Source: Hysterium pulicare CBS 123377
Taxonomy: Eukaryota > Ascomycota > Dothideomycetes > Hysteriales > Hysteriaceae
Direction: 5' to 3'
Length of the DNA: 64,000 nucleotides
NCBI GenBank assembly: GCA_000467715.1
Contig: AJFK01000546.1
Span: 62,001 to 126,000 of the forward strand
The position numbers were made by a program, and so were the translations under genes. Of this stretch, positions 1-9,370 are shown piece by piece. The notes beneath the pieces are model-generated. The model searched no databases, had not been told where the DNA came from, and saw only the letters and a program-made list of their open reading frames with translations. Position 1 is the stretch's first letter. Every line of letters begins with the position of its first letter.

Positions 1-877
1 TGAGAAACTGCTCATTCGACTCATCGATTTGGTATTTGGCGACTTCTTGAATTGACTGAAGGAATTTGTCCTTATAACCACGAAGTTCTCTGGGACCTGT
101 TGCAATGGATTTAAAGCGAGTGGCAAGGTCTTTGTATTCGCGTTGCGCATCTTGAAGTGCTTTGACTTTCCTGTCCGTCTTCTCTTCCTCGGCTATCACG
201 AGCGCCAGTCTAACCACCATTCCCTTATTTTCGGTTACTACGAGCGTTATTAGGTTCTTGCAAGCTTGTTCAATATGTTCATCAAACCGCTCGATGAGTT
301 TATCCAATCTGTTAAAGTAATCCTGGACAGTGGAACCGGTATCCAATTCCAAGTTCTCGATCAACTCAGTCGATGATTCCTCAGAGCTCTTGATCTGGTC
401 CATGGCCTCATCACGAATGTCTCTTAACTGAGTTAAACCATAATGTATCTCCAGTAAATTCGGCTGGTTTTCTAAGTCCCTGAAATCCTCCTCCAGCAGC
501 ATTTCCAGCCTGATCAGGTTATCATCGAATTCGTCGATATCCCTCTTCATCTTCTCCACCTGCTCGAAGTTTCGATGTGTCTGCGCCACTAGATTGATGT
601 GGGGAAAATCGCGAATCATGTTCTGGGCTTCGGCGCATAGCTTATCGATCTTCATCATTTCCTCTTTGATGAGGTTCACGGTCCGCTGACCATCCGTTAT
701 ACCAGTCATGCCAGCCTGAGTGACCTGTAGTTGTTCTTTGAGGCCATGTCGTAGCTGGCCGTCTATAGCGGCTTTCTTGCGCGTGAATTCGGATTTGAGG
801 GCGGGAATCTTGTCCAAGTCTTCAGGGTGGCGGAGGAGCTCAGCGAGCTTGATGGTGGCGGACTCGGTATCATTCAT
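1..877 (-). CDS. SEC6: Exocyst complex subunit Sec6, N-terminal part (runs off the left edge)
   Basis: One open frame reads leftwards from an ATG at 877 to base 1 without a stop or intron, giving about 292 residues; the rest of the gene lies outside the window. The start (MNDTESATIKLAELLRHPED) followed by a long charged alpha-helical stretch with QRTVNLIKEEMMKIDKLCAEA matches the N-terminus of fungal Sec6 as I remember it. Sec6 is a core subunit of the octameric exocyst, which tethers secretory vesicles at the plasma membrane, in fungi at hyphal tips and septa. The visible part is almost wholly helical and coiled-coil-like, as expected. No in-frame upstream ATG competes with this start. Identification rests on family resemblance; confidence is high. 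Confidence 0.9.
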   Translation of the reverse strand, partial: MNDTESATIKLAELLRHPEDLDKIPALKSEFTRKKAAIDGQLRHGLKEQLQVTQAGMTGITDGQRTVNLIKEEMMKIDKLCAEAQNMIRDFPHINLVAQTHRNFEQVEKMKRDIDEFDDNLIRLEMLLEEDFRDLENQPNLLEIHYGLTQLRDIRDEAMDQIKSSEESSTELIENLELDTGSTVQDYFNRLDKLIERFDEHIEQACKNLITLVVTENKGMVVRLALVIAEEEKTDRKVKALQDAQREYKDLATRFKSIATGPRELRGYKDKFLQSIQEVAKYQIDESNEQFL

Positions 878-1240
878 TGTGGAGTATCGTATGGAGCTGT
901 ATGCCCGCAAGGGGGGCGTGGAGGTGTAAGGTGGTTAGGTCGTTAAGGTGCCTCGAACATTTGGAGTCGGAGCCCTTGAAATGTACGAAGAAGCATGTAG
1001 TGTTGCATAACCAAAATCTGGAATCAATGATACAACCACCACGTACCCGAGTTTTAATATAAGAAATGATCACTGAACTGGTCTATCATCTGCGACAATA
1101 CATAGGAAAGTTTAGGAAATATTTCCGTGCTGTTGTGGCTCATACCTATGCAGATGTAAACATTTCAGAACTAAGTTGATGTTCCGCCTAGCCGCTATGG
1201 GCTAGTAGATTTGATTATGCAACACCAAATACGAGACGGG
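878..1240. other. Intergenic, SEC6 5' side
   Basis: This is the upstream region of SEC6 up to the left inverted repeat of the transposon. It contains only short frames with no recognisable protein. It should hold the SEC6 promoter; no specific motif was identified. Confidence 0.5.
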
Positions 1241-1268
1241 CACGCGCCAAGCAAATTCATGCGTACAC
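1241..1268 (+). repeat. Left terminal inverted repeat of the Tc1/mariner element
   Basis: These 28 bases beginning CACGCGCCAAGCAAATTCAT are the exact reverse complement of 2565-2592. Outside them the flanks no longer match base for base. A TA target duplication cannot be assigned with certainty: TA occurs at 1230-1231 on the left and in GTATAC about 6 bp beyond the right repeat. Confidence 0.9.
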
Positions 1269-2564
1269 CAAAATCTTACCCTGCACCCCTAAATCTCCTC
1301 TCCCTTTACCACAACAATACTTAATTATTTAATTAATTATTAATAAAATAGCTTTAAAGAATTTTAATATACCTATTAAGGCTAAAGTCTAAGGCGCTAC
1401 TAAATTCTTAAAGGCTAAGGGCATTATAGGCATAAATAAAGAAATATTTTATTACTTTAGTATTAGCTATAGTTAGAGATAGGCTATTCTTTTTAAAGCT
1501 AATTCTTTAAGAAAATACTATAATAACTCTAACCTAGAGAATTAATATAGTATAGAGTTTATTATTAGAGTAAAGAAGCTTAAAAAGCTTAAAAGAATTA
1601 TTTAAGAGAAAGAATTTAAAGCTAGAAAGCTTACATAAGAGTAGCTTAGTTAGAAGATAGGTCTTAATTATTCTAGAAATACTATTAAGAGAGCTATAGG
1701 TAAAATAGATTATTATAAGTGTATTATATATAGAAAAAGCTAGGTTAATAAAAAGACTACTAAAGATTAACTTAAATAAGCTAAAAAGAAGCTTAAAAAG
1801 AAGCTAAATCTAAAGAACTAGATCTTTATACAATTTTTAGATAAAGTATACTAAAAGATTAGCTCTTAAGGAAAGATCTATATTATTTAGAAGCCTAGCA
1901 AACGCTACTATTTAGATTATATTTAAGAGTAGAATAACTATAAAAGTAAAAAGAATTAAAAAAGACTATACTTATAGGTAGCTATTAGCTATAACTTTAA
2001 GAGTAATTTTATTTTTTATAAGATTAGATTAAACTAGAATAGAAAGATAACCTAGAATAGCTATATCTTTTAAATACTTAATTCTATTATTAAACTCTAG
2101 ATTTAGAAAAGTAATAGATTTAAATTAAAAGAAGATAGAGACTCTAGCTATAGGCCTAAACAATTAAATTCTATTTAAACCTAGAAGGTTACTTATAGGC
2201 TAGATTTCTACTTTAATTATTATAACTCTCTAGATCTATTACTAATTAAGAATTACTAGTAAGTTCTAAAGTAATATCTTAAAAAGTTTTCTTATTTTAA
2301 TAAGTAAGATATAAGAGAATTAGCCTTAGAAGAATAAAAGAATGTTTTTTAAGATTTTATTAATTATAAAGTAAAATCTATGCTAGATTAGCTAAAATCT
2401 ATAATTAAAATAGAGAGAAAAATAATAGGTTATTAATAGAAAAAATAAATAGAACAATCTATCTAGTAACAGGAAGGTTAAAATAACAATCTATATAGGC
2501 TAGGGCATTTATTTTAGTGGTAAACCTCATAGAAATCAATGATTTGACCTATATCGCTTATTTA

Positions 2565-2592
2565 GTGTACGCATGAATTTGCTTGGCGCGTG
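2565..2592 (-). repeat. Right terminal inverted repeat of the Tc1/mariner element
   Basis: Exact 28/28 reverse complement of 1241-1268. Unlike the interior, it keeps its C and G bases, including CpA sites. Confidence 0.9.
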
Positions 2593-2842
2593 ACGGGTAT
2601 ACCCATGGAACTGCATCAGCAAAGACCATCATGATGATCATCATGAGAATCAATCCAACAATAGTGAATGGGAATGCTTATGATCAGTGGGCATGCATAC
2701 TGGAGGATCGTATACCATGTTTAACATATTTCGAAATCTTGCATCATTCCAATGTCGCCTTAGAATTCCTTTATTTGTAGGTGCCCTAGGTACCTACTGT
2801 ACCCCACACTGCGGCTTAAATTTTTTGTTACCTCCGCGCCCG

Positions 2843-2896
2843 CAACACTCTTGCTACAGCCAACACTCTTGCTACAGCCAACACTCTTGCTACACC
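2843..2896 (+). repeat. Three tandem copies of an 18-bp unit in the DPH3 upstream region
   Basis: The unit CAACACTCTTGCTACAGC occurs three times without spacing at 2843, 2861 and 2879; the third copy differs by one base (CACC for CAGC). It ends 50 bp before the DPH3 start codon, so it sits in the promoter or 5' leader. Confidence 0.9.
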
Positions 2897-2946
2897 AACA
2901 ACGTCGGATCCTCCTTAGGGCACTATTTCTTGCTCCATACTCCACA

Positions 2947-3268
2947 ATGTCTGTTTACGACGAGATCGAAATCGAAGATATGAGCTTCGATCCAACCCTC
3001 CAAATCTACCACTATCCGTGTCCCTGCGGCGACCGCTTCGAAATTGCCATCGATGACTTGAGGGATGGAGAAGATATTGCTGTGTGTCCAAGCTGCAGCC
3101 TGACTATAAAAGTCATTTTCGAGATGGTGAGTTTGCCTTCTTGAACCGATCCGTTAACCGGACGCTATGGACGAAGAGTACATAACGCTGACTGCACGCC
3201 TACGCCAGGACGACCTTCCCAAAGACGACGGACCAGGAAATGGACAGACCGTTGCTATCGCTGCTTGA
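2947..3268 (+). CDS. DPH3: Diphthamide biosynthesis protein 3 (CSL zinc finger)
   Basis: Two exons, 2947-3126 and 3209-3268, separated by an 82-nt intron (GTGAGT..CAG), give 79 residues. The start [12 protein letters not shown] and the CSL zinc ligands (C25-P-C27 and C47-P-S-C50) identify Dph3/Kti11. After the intron the tail [13 protein letters not shown] is the expected C-terminus. Dph3 is a small electron carrier for the Dph1-Dph2 radical enzyme that makes diphthamide on elongation factor 2; it also works with Elongator in tRNA wobble-uridine modification. Length is normal for the family (about 80). ATG 2947 is chosen because the family begins exactly there; the frame is open further upstream, through the 18-bp repeats, but with unrelated sequence. 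Confidence 0.95.
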
Positions 3269-3785
3269 TACTGTACGAGGCACCTGTAACTCACTCGGGG
3301 CGCTGTGACGAGACCTGTAAAGCCTACGCTCTTTTCCTCGGACATGATTGGCTTCGGGGGTTTAGAAGATAAAAGCATCGACAATATGAGGCGGTTAAGG
3401 GAACAACTGATCATTGAATCGGGTACCTGTGGAGTACTAGCAAGTCTACCCAGAGAGAGGCGATTTTGCTAAGGAGACTTCAAACCATAGAGCTGCGAAG
3501 GAAAGCCAGAGCAGCACACCCTGCTACAACGATGCCGACCTTACGTTATAGGCGGATAGCCATGACATAGAAGAAGACCTGCATAATACATACCGGAATT
3601 GTCCCAATCTTCGAATTTAGCAGTATTTAGTTTTAGTAGAAGAATATCTGCTATGGTCCCCGTGTATCTGATACGAAGATTGAGTTGAGTACTGGTGCTC
3701 CAAGAAAGAAACTAGAGAGACTGCAAGCTATTGGTGTCCGACGAAAACATTCCAGACATTCACCAGTCCAAATCTTGCGCTTACA
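3269..3785. other. Intergenic between DPH3 and frataxin (convergent)
   Basis: The two flanking genes converge here. Only short, unrelated frames are present. I see no gene; it should contain both 3' untranslated regions. Confidence 0.5.
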
Positions 3786-4485
3786 TCAAGAGACATCTTC
3801 AGAACGCAACTCGACACCCAATTCCTTCCGAGCCAGTTCAGTCAAAGATGACCCATCCCTCAAGTATAACCAATCCCCGACGCCACCGCCCTCTTTCTGA
3901 TTCATTGATTCGCCCGTAACGACCCAATCGAAGCGTTTCGGTCCCGACAAGGGAGAGCTGAGCCATATTTGTTTATTAGCAGGCTGCTTGTTGAGAACAT
4001 ATGTTCCTTTTGATGCAATTGACACTTCGAGGACGCCGGCCTGGTTGATATTTAGCTACTGTCAAGAACAGGAGAGAAGGGATGTGATTCAATGAGTGAC
4101 GCACGGAATATTCCACCTCCAAGTCTTGTCGCTTTTCCTGCTCCTGCTCTAGTTTGTTTACCAAGTCATCCAGAAATTCATCCGCCCGCTTGTTATATTC
4201 TTCTGTCGAGATATCTGTTGGGACTGTGATATGTTCGATGGCTTCGCTCTCTTTCGGTGGTGGGTTCTCTGCATCAGGCATAAGACCCTTGCGGGATGTA
4301 GATGCATGGAAGCTGCGCATATGAGAGGAATAGACGTTGCTGGAAACTGCAATCACGCCTGGACGATGCGATGTTCTGCTGGCGACATTCCGCAACGAAA
4401 CTGTGGCATTACTAGCTCGGGGAGAGCATAGTCTGGAGCGAATGGTATTGCGAAGTCCAACTCTGACGAGGGGATTGAGACTCAT
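3786..4485 (-). CDS. YFH1: Frataxin, mitochondrial
   Basis: Two exons on the minus strand (4485-4105 and 4040-3786) with a 64-nt intron give 211 residues. The first ~90 residues are Arg/Ser-rich and poor in acidic residues, as for a mitochondrial presequence ([19 protein letters not shown]). The frataxin domain follows: an acidic first helix ([19 protein letters not shown]), EYS at the splice junction joined to AGVLEVS, then [20 protein letters not shown] and the FDWV strand, ending with a C-terminal helix ([14 protein letters not shown]). Frataxin supports Fe-S cluster assembly on the Isu1-Nfs1 complex in the matrix. Length suits fungal frataxins. The 4485 ATG is preferred over frames further upstream because the upstream stretch is not presequence-like. 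It lies head to head with AP-3 sigma. Confidence 0.95.
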
Positions 4486-4748
4486 GTTGATCGGGCGAAG
4501 AATGGTCGGGCGAAGGTGAAGAAGCAGTGATGCAGAATCTGTTGGATGCTTTAGAAACCGCAATACCTCATAATATGGAGGAGCTTGGGCCTCCTCCACC
4601 CCCGCTAAGCCGCGCTTATCGTACCTAGCGGGACTGCAAAGGCACCCTCGCACCCTCGGTCAGGACAGTGTATTATATGTGTCTATGTCTCAATCAACCC
4701 CAAAAGCAACAGCATTCGTCAACGCCTGTTCGTACACACACACGCAAT
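4486..4748. promoter_or_regulatory. Shared 263-bp upstream region of frataxin and AP-3 sigma
   Basis: The two start codons point away from each other 263 bp apart, so both promoters must lie here or overlap the leaders. No specific factor site was assigned. Confidence 0.55.
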
Positions 4749-5417
4749 ATGATCAACGCTGTCCTTGTCTTCAATAACGCCGGGCAACCGCGTCTCACCA
4801 AGTTCTACACGCAGCTCGTACGCTCTGCATATTCCTTGTGCCCAGCATGATGCTCATCCAGTTCAAACAGGAAACAAGCGTGCAGCAACGCCTAATATCA
4901 GAGATCTTCACCCTCGTTTCGAATCGTCCGAATTCCTCCTGCAACTTTCTTCCGTACGTCTCCCCGCTGCCTCGCTAGTGCATGGTGTTCTAAGCCAGTT
5001 CGCAGCCTTCCACCTCTTCTCGCGAGCAGTAGCAAATCTACTACTCCGAGCACCCCTCATAATGACACCCCTTCCCTTGTAACCTACCGTCACTATGCAA
5101 CCCTCTATTTCATCGTTATATCCACCTCTACCGAGTCCCCCCTTGCGCTCCTCGACCTCATCCAAGTTTTCGTTGAAGCACTCGATCGCCTGTTTGAGAA
5201 TGTTTGCGAGTTAGACCTCATCTTTAATTTTGAGACGCTGCATGCGGCGCTTGGAGAGATGATTGTGGGAGGTGTCGTTGTTGAAACACAGTTAGATAAG
5301 GTTGTGGATGGTGTAAGGGCACAGGGCAAGGTTGCGAAGAGACCGGTCAATGAGGGAAAGGGCGGACTAGGACTAGGAGGCTTTGGGAGAGGAGAAGGTG
5401 TTTGGGCTGGGAGGTGA
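4749..5417 (+). CDS. APS3: AP-3 adaptor complex sigma subunit
   Basis: Three exons (4749-4817, 4871-4953, 5006-5417) with introns of 53 and 52 nt give 187 residues. The start MINAVLVFNNAGQPRLTKFY is the diagnostic opening of sigma-3 subunits. After the first intron comes ETSVQQRLISEIF and then the fungal NFLPLPPLLA loop spanning intron 2. The core has VTYRHYATLYFIV, LIQVFVEALDRLFENVCELD and GGVVVETQLDKVV. The complex sorts cargo from Golgi/endosomes to the vacuole. The C-terminal Gly-rich extension ends in a TGA overlapping a possible donor (GTGAGA) that is followed by a TACTAAC, so a further 3' exon cannot be ruled out. Splice sites were chosen to keep the conserved frame. Confidence 0.92.
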
Positions 5418-6184
5418 GAGTGAGAAAAACAACATGTATCGATACTAACCCCTCGATCCAACCGTTCGGCTCATCGACTTTGCAACCGAAGTCACTGCTG
5501 AGAGTCTCCGCAATCGGCTCGCTAAGAACAAATGGAAGAGAGGAATACCCTGTGATGGAGCTGGAAAAATAGAGGGCAGAATTAGACGACGCGCAAGAAG
5601 TTTCTGGTATTAAACTTGGTGCGAGATTTGACAGCCTACACGTACCAAGAGAGGTACAAAGCAACTCAACTTGGAGTAAACCAGGTAGATCAACAACCAA
5701 CGAGGGAAGGATTCCACATTTTTAGCTACATAATCTTCCTCGTACATGTCAATGTATCTCTTCAAGGTACAATATTGAGTGGTGTTGAGGGTAGATCTAA
5801 CGTCCACAACCGCGACACATTTCCACTTTCAAAAATCGATTCCTCAACAAAGTACATATACAACTATCAGCCCTGGACATATGGTCAGATCTGTTGTTTT
5901 CTTTCCAGGAAACGTCCAGGTGCCCAAGGACACTTTGCATTGCGTCGGCATTGGCTCGCTTGAGGGTTATTAATTAATTTGCCTGAATGGTCTCAATATC
6001 GAACGCCACAGTAAATGCGCTTAGCCTCAAGATCGTTAACATTCCCAAGTATAGAGGCCAACCTTATATACGTGGCCTAAAGATGTTTCTCGATTCTTAT
6101 ACCGCGTTCTTGTTTGAACAAAGCCCACCATTCGGCGGCTACATAGATCACCAATTCTCTTAACCTTATTTTCGATATCCCGCT
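5418..6184. other. Intergenic between AP-3 sigma and the GH5-like gene
   Basis: No recognised gene. On the minus strand at 5610-5807 there is a 65-residue open frame starting MDVRSTLNTTQYCTLKRYID, followed by a plausible donor (GTACGT) and a polypyrimidine acceptor (TTTTTCCAG) about 80 nt on. It looks protein-like but matches no family I know; it is reported as a finding, not a gene. Confidence 0.4.
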
Positions 6185-8437
6185 ATGCTCCTCGGCAGTT
6201 TTCTAACTTCTGCGATCTCTGTCCTTTTGTTAACCACTCATGTTTCTGCCGTTCGAATTTCTGGTGAACATTTTGCGTTTGGTGGTGTCAATGATCATTC
6301 TCTTCAATTCCTTGAGCCATCAGAACGGGATGCCGTAATCAAAGCCGTAGTTAACTCAGGCGCTCGCGTTATCCGTCTATTGAGTAAGTGCAATGCATGG
6401 GATAATTGAAGTATATAAATACTAACTTGGATTTAGTACGTGGCGATGAAAATCATCCAGATGTAAGACAATTCCTTTCTCTTTCCCAGTACCCAGGCAC
6501 TTACAAAAGTAGCCCGAGACGTCACTTGGTGTCTTCGATCACTCGATTCTTGATCAATTTGACGATACCTTGGCCGCAGTACATCGAATCAGCAAAGGTA
6601 TGCTTCATGTGGCTGCACTGACTGTACTCTCTCTGATCCATTTTACTGCAGGGAAGTTGAAAGTCATTATCGCCCCGCATGATGCACATGCTCTCCGCGG
6701 CTCAAACGGCGCGGCTTGCGATGCATACTGTAAGAGGATTGGCGGTGCTTTTTTGGACTTTTACAGTAATGAGGAGTGTAAGTTGGGCTTAGCTCTTAAT
6801 TGAGATAGCACGCTCTATTGCGCTGCCAGTGACCGTCGGCTCACAGATCTGAACCAGTACGAGAAGCCTACAAGAACCGCTTGACACTGTTATTCAATGG
6901 ATATCACTCCAAGAACTTTAATGGAGAACAATGGAGCACCCTGAATAAGGTTATTTTGGTAAGCCGGAGATCCTAATCTTCGAAACGTCCGACGAGAACT
7001 TATATTACTAAATTTAGGGGGTTGATCTACAAAATGAACCATGGTCAGGCATTTCACCTATCGTAGCAGGTGAAGGATGGCTTTGTGACATCGCTACTCA
7101 CCTGAAAGACAATACTGGACTCGGCGTAAATGGTATCGCCGTCATTACTGGAGGCATCTCCGGCGCGAACAGCCCTGATGGAAGCGAAAACCTCCCGGAC
7201 TCTGCTTTTGAATGCCCGGCCGTGGATGTCATTGCAATTCATGGGTTAGCTTATGCTGTTCAAAACCGAACCCTGAAGCCCGGCTAATACTCGATAGATA
7301 TTACTCCGCCAGCGAAGAATCTACTTCGGGGACAAACTGGGTAAGTGGGCTCTAGAGAAACTTGAGAAGACTTTCTAACAGTGTTCCACCTAGGCAAATA
7401 TGTTCCTCCCGGGCAACACTCTGACTGGGAGAGCCTTGGGTAACAAGTTGCTTATAGTCGAGGAACTTAGTTATGTGAAAAGCAGAAAGGGACTTCACTA
7501 CAAGAACGCCGACATTTGGGATCAAGGAAATGCATTGAATTACCGCGGAATTCCATGGCTCTATTCGAAAATCACGACAGGCGACGAAGGCTCGTCCGGC
7601 GACGTCAACATTTTCCGAAGCGAATGGTTCGCAATAGGCGCCCTGAGTGACATACTAAAGCGCGCATCCGCAGCCCGCAGCAATTTCGATTGGACTCGGT
7701 ACATCTCGCCGCCAGCGTCAATCTCTTCAGCAAACTCCGTAGCTCTGAACCCCTATATCCCTGAGCAGAGCGACTGCACCTTTGGCTGTGTTGGCTGGCT
7801 ATGTAACGGAATAGACGGTTGTCAACCCGGTTATACGTGTAAGAACAACGTTTGCCAGGTTTGCACTCTAGGTTGTGCAGAGTTTGAATGCGACAACCAC
7901 AGGAATCTGTGTCAGGAGAGTATGCAGTGCGTGGACGGGACTTGTCAGTCATGCAGCGCCAGGGAAAGCCAGTTGAAAGTTAGATCTGGTATCCCCAGGG
8001 AGATGTTCGAAAAGCCTAGAGCTAGTGATCCGGAGGGTTCATGTGAACTCGACTCTCCTTTCCTCACCCTTCCTATCTGCCGATTCTGTGACAAGGATAA
8101 AGGAGCGTGTAGAGGATCTCCCTGCGAAAAGGCTGCGGATTGCGACGCTGATGAGTTCTGCGATTGGGGCTTGTGCAAATCGTGCACCAATAAAGGTTGC
8201 TTAGGGATGACCTGCAAATCGAATAGGGTCTGTAAAACCGGACACTGCAACCTCTTTGGCATCTGCGATTATCCTCCTAAAAAGCCTCAGGGACCGATGA
8301 GGAGGAATGAACATATGGGGAGACGGGGCCCGGGATGGAATGCTCCAAGGCAGCAGGGTCCATCGAAGCCGCGAGATAATGTCATGAGAGTGAACATCCC
8401 TAAGGAGCAGGTGAAAGCAACGGGGGCACCGGCTTAA
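6185..8437 (+). CDS. Secreted GH5-like glycoside hydrolase with cysteine-rich C-terminal module
   Basis: Eight exons inferred: 6185-6383, 6437-6462, 6513-6597, 6652-6777, 6847-6958, 7018-7244, 7298-7340 and 7394-8437. A signal peptide (MLLGSFLTSAISVLLLTTHVSA) precedes a TIM-barrel hydrolase of the cellulase/mannanase (GH5) type. Evidence is AFGGVN near the start, the putative acid/base Glu in VDLQNEPW, HG before YYS, and the putative nucleophile in LLIVEELSY. From about 7770 the protein has 27 cysteines within some 165 residues in repeated C-x(n)-C patterns, then a basic Pro/Gly tail. All junctions keep frame except exon 4 to exon 5: the obvious donor (GTAAGT at 6778) and acceptor (CACAG at 6846) leave the conserved PVREAYKNR frame out by one base. 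So the gene may be slightly broken, use an odd site, or carry a sequence error. Substrate is not predictable. Confidence 0.75.
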
Positions 8438-9370
8438 AATGTTTTTGTAAAGTTGGAAGCATTAGAATCGAGAAACCGTGCGAACTCTAAGAATCAAAAG
8501 AAGTTTCTGTACTTTGACCAATCATATAGAATATAGAATACATGCAAGACTGCAGTGGGAGATTGGTCAAGGTGTTGTCCTGGGCAAGTCTGTCATACGT
8601 CATTGCTGAAATGGACGTAATTGGATCAGTTCGTGCCACAATGTGATACCCAAACGCCGGAGTACGATCTCCTCTTCGAGCTTTTGGCCGAGGATACACA
8701 GAATATAGTGAGCAATGATGCAAAGGTAATACGGGACGTCTATTTGATTCGATGCTGACGATGTCCCAGAAACCGCAGCAGAGGGGTAGACTTCCGGGTT
8801 CAAGTGGGCAGTATCTCATGGTGCCAGTACCTGCGCATTGTAGGCCATAGGTATGCTCGGGTCAACGCTCGTCGCCCGGCAAGCCATGATTCTGGAAGGC
8901 CTTGAAATTGCATCTCTCGCAAATCCGCACCGAAGAGCAGCAAGATCGGCGGTCCATCACGCAACAAACAGGTACCAGCAGGGTTGCAGCAAGGTTGCCA
9001 GTGCACCGCCACGCTTGCCACATCCACATCGCTTGGAAAAGTCCCTGTTCTTTTGCTGCTTCCGGCCCAATCACATCCTATGTCAGATTCGCCACCAGCT
9101 CACAGGCCAATCATCCCATCGCACCCCGGCTTATCGACAGCTGTCAAGCCACAGTTTGTGACGGCCACCACACTTGGGGCGTCGATCAACGAACTCCAGA
9201 CTCTCCTCTCCGGCGTAGCAGTTGGAGCTTGCAGGGTGCGTACAAGAATAAGAAGCAATGACGCCCGCCGCCTCTCCGCGCCGTTTTCCAGGTCATGGAT
9301 TTCACTTCTCTCCGATAGCAACGCTCCGTTTACCGCTCACTACACAACCTACATCCTCTCGACTGCCACG
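8438..9370. other. Intergenic upstream of the single-pass membrane protein
   Basis: Several overlapping frames on both strands are present but none resembles a known protein and none has convincing splice structure. It should contain the GH5-like 3' end and the promoter of the next gene. Confidence 0.4.

Larger units (their letters stand above)
1241..2592 (+). mobile_element. Tc1/mariner-type DNA transposon, degraded by RIP-like C-to-T changes
   Basis: A 1.35-kb element bounded by 28-bp inverted repeats (1241-1268 and 2565-2592). The interior from about 1320 to 2460 is extremely AT-rich, with CpA and TpG dinucleotides nearly absent, the signature of repeat-induced point mutation. Reading the plus strand in one frame from about 1399 to 2440 gives a transposase-like string broken only by TAA/TAG codons at places where CAA/CAG/TGG would be expected. 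Recognisable blocks are a helix-turn-helix part (NTIKRAIG, near 1680), GKIYII.KPSKRYY (near 1873), a KEDRDSSYRPK block near the central Asp, and YNSLDLLLIKN close to 2240, the equivalent of the YNSPDLSPIEN catalytic block of fungal Tc1-like DDE transposases. No frameshift was needed to follow the frame. The copy cannot encode an active transposase. Confidence 0.85.

Noticed and set aside
2851-2946. N-terminal extension of DPH3 through the 18-bp repeats
   Set aside because: The extension is only translated repeat ([13 protein letters not shown]) and the family begins exactly at MSVYDE.
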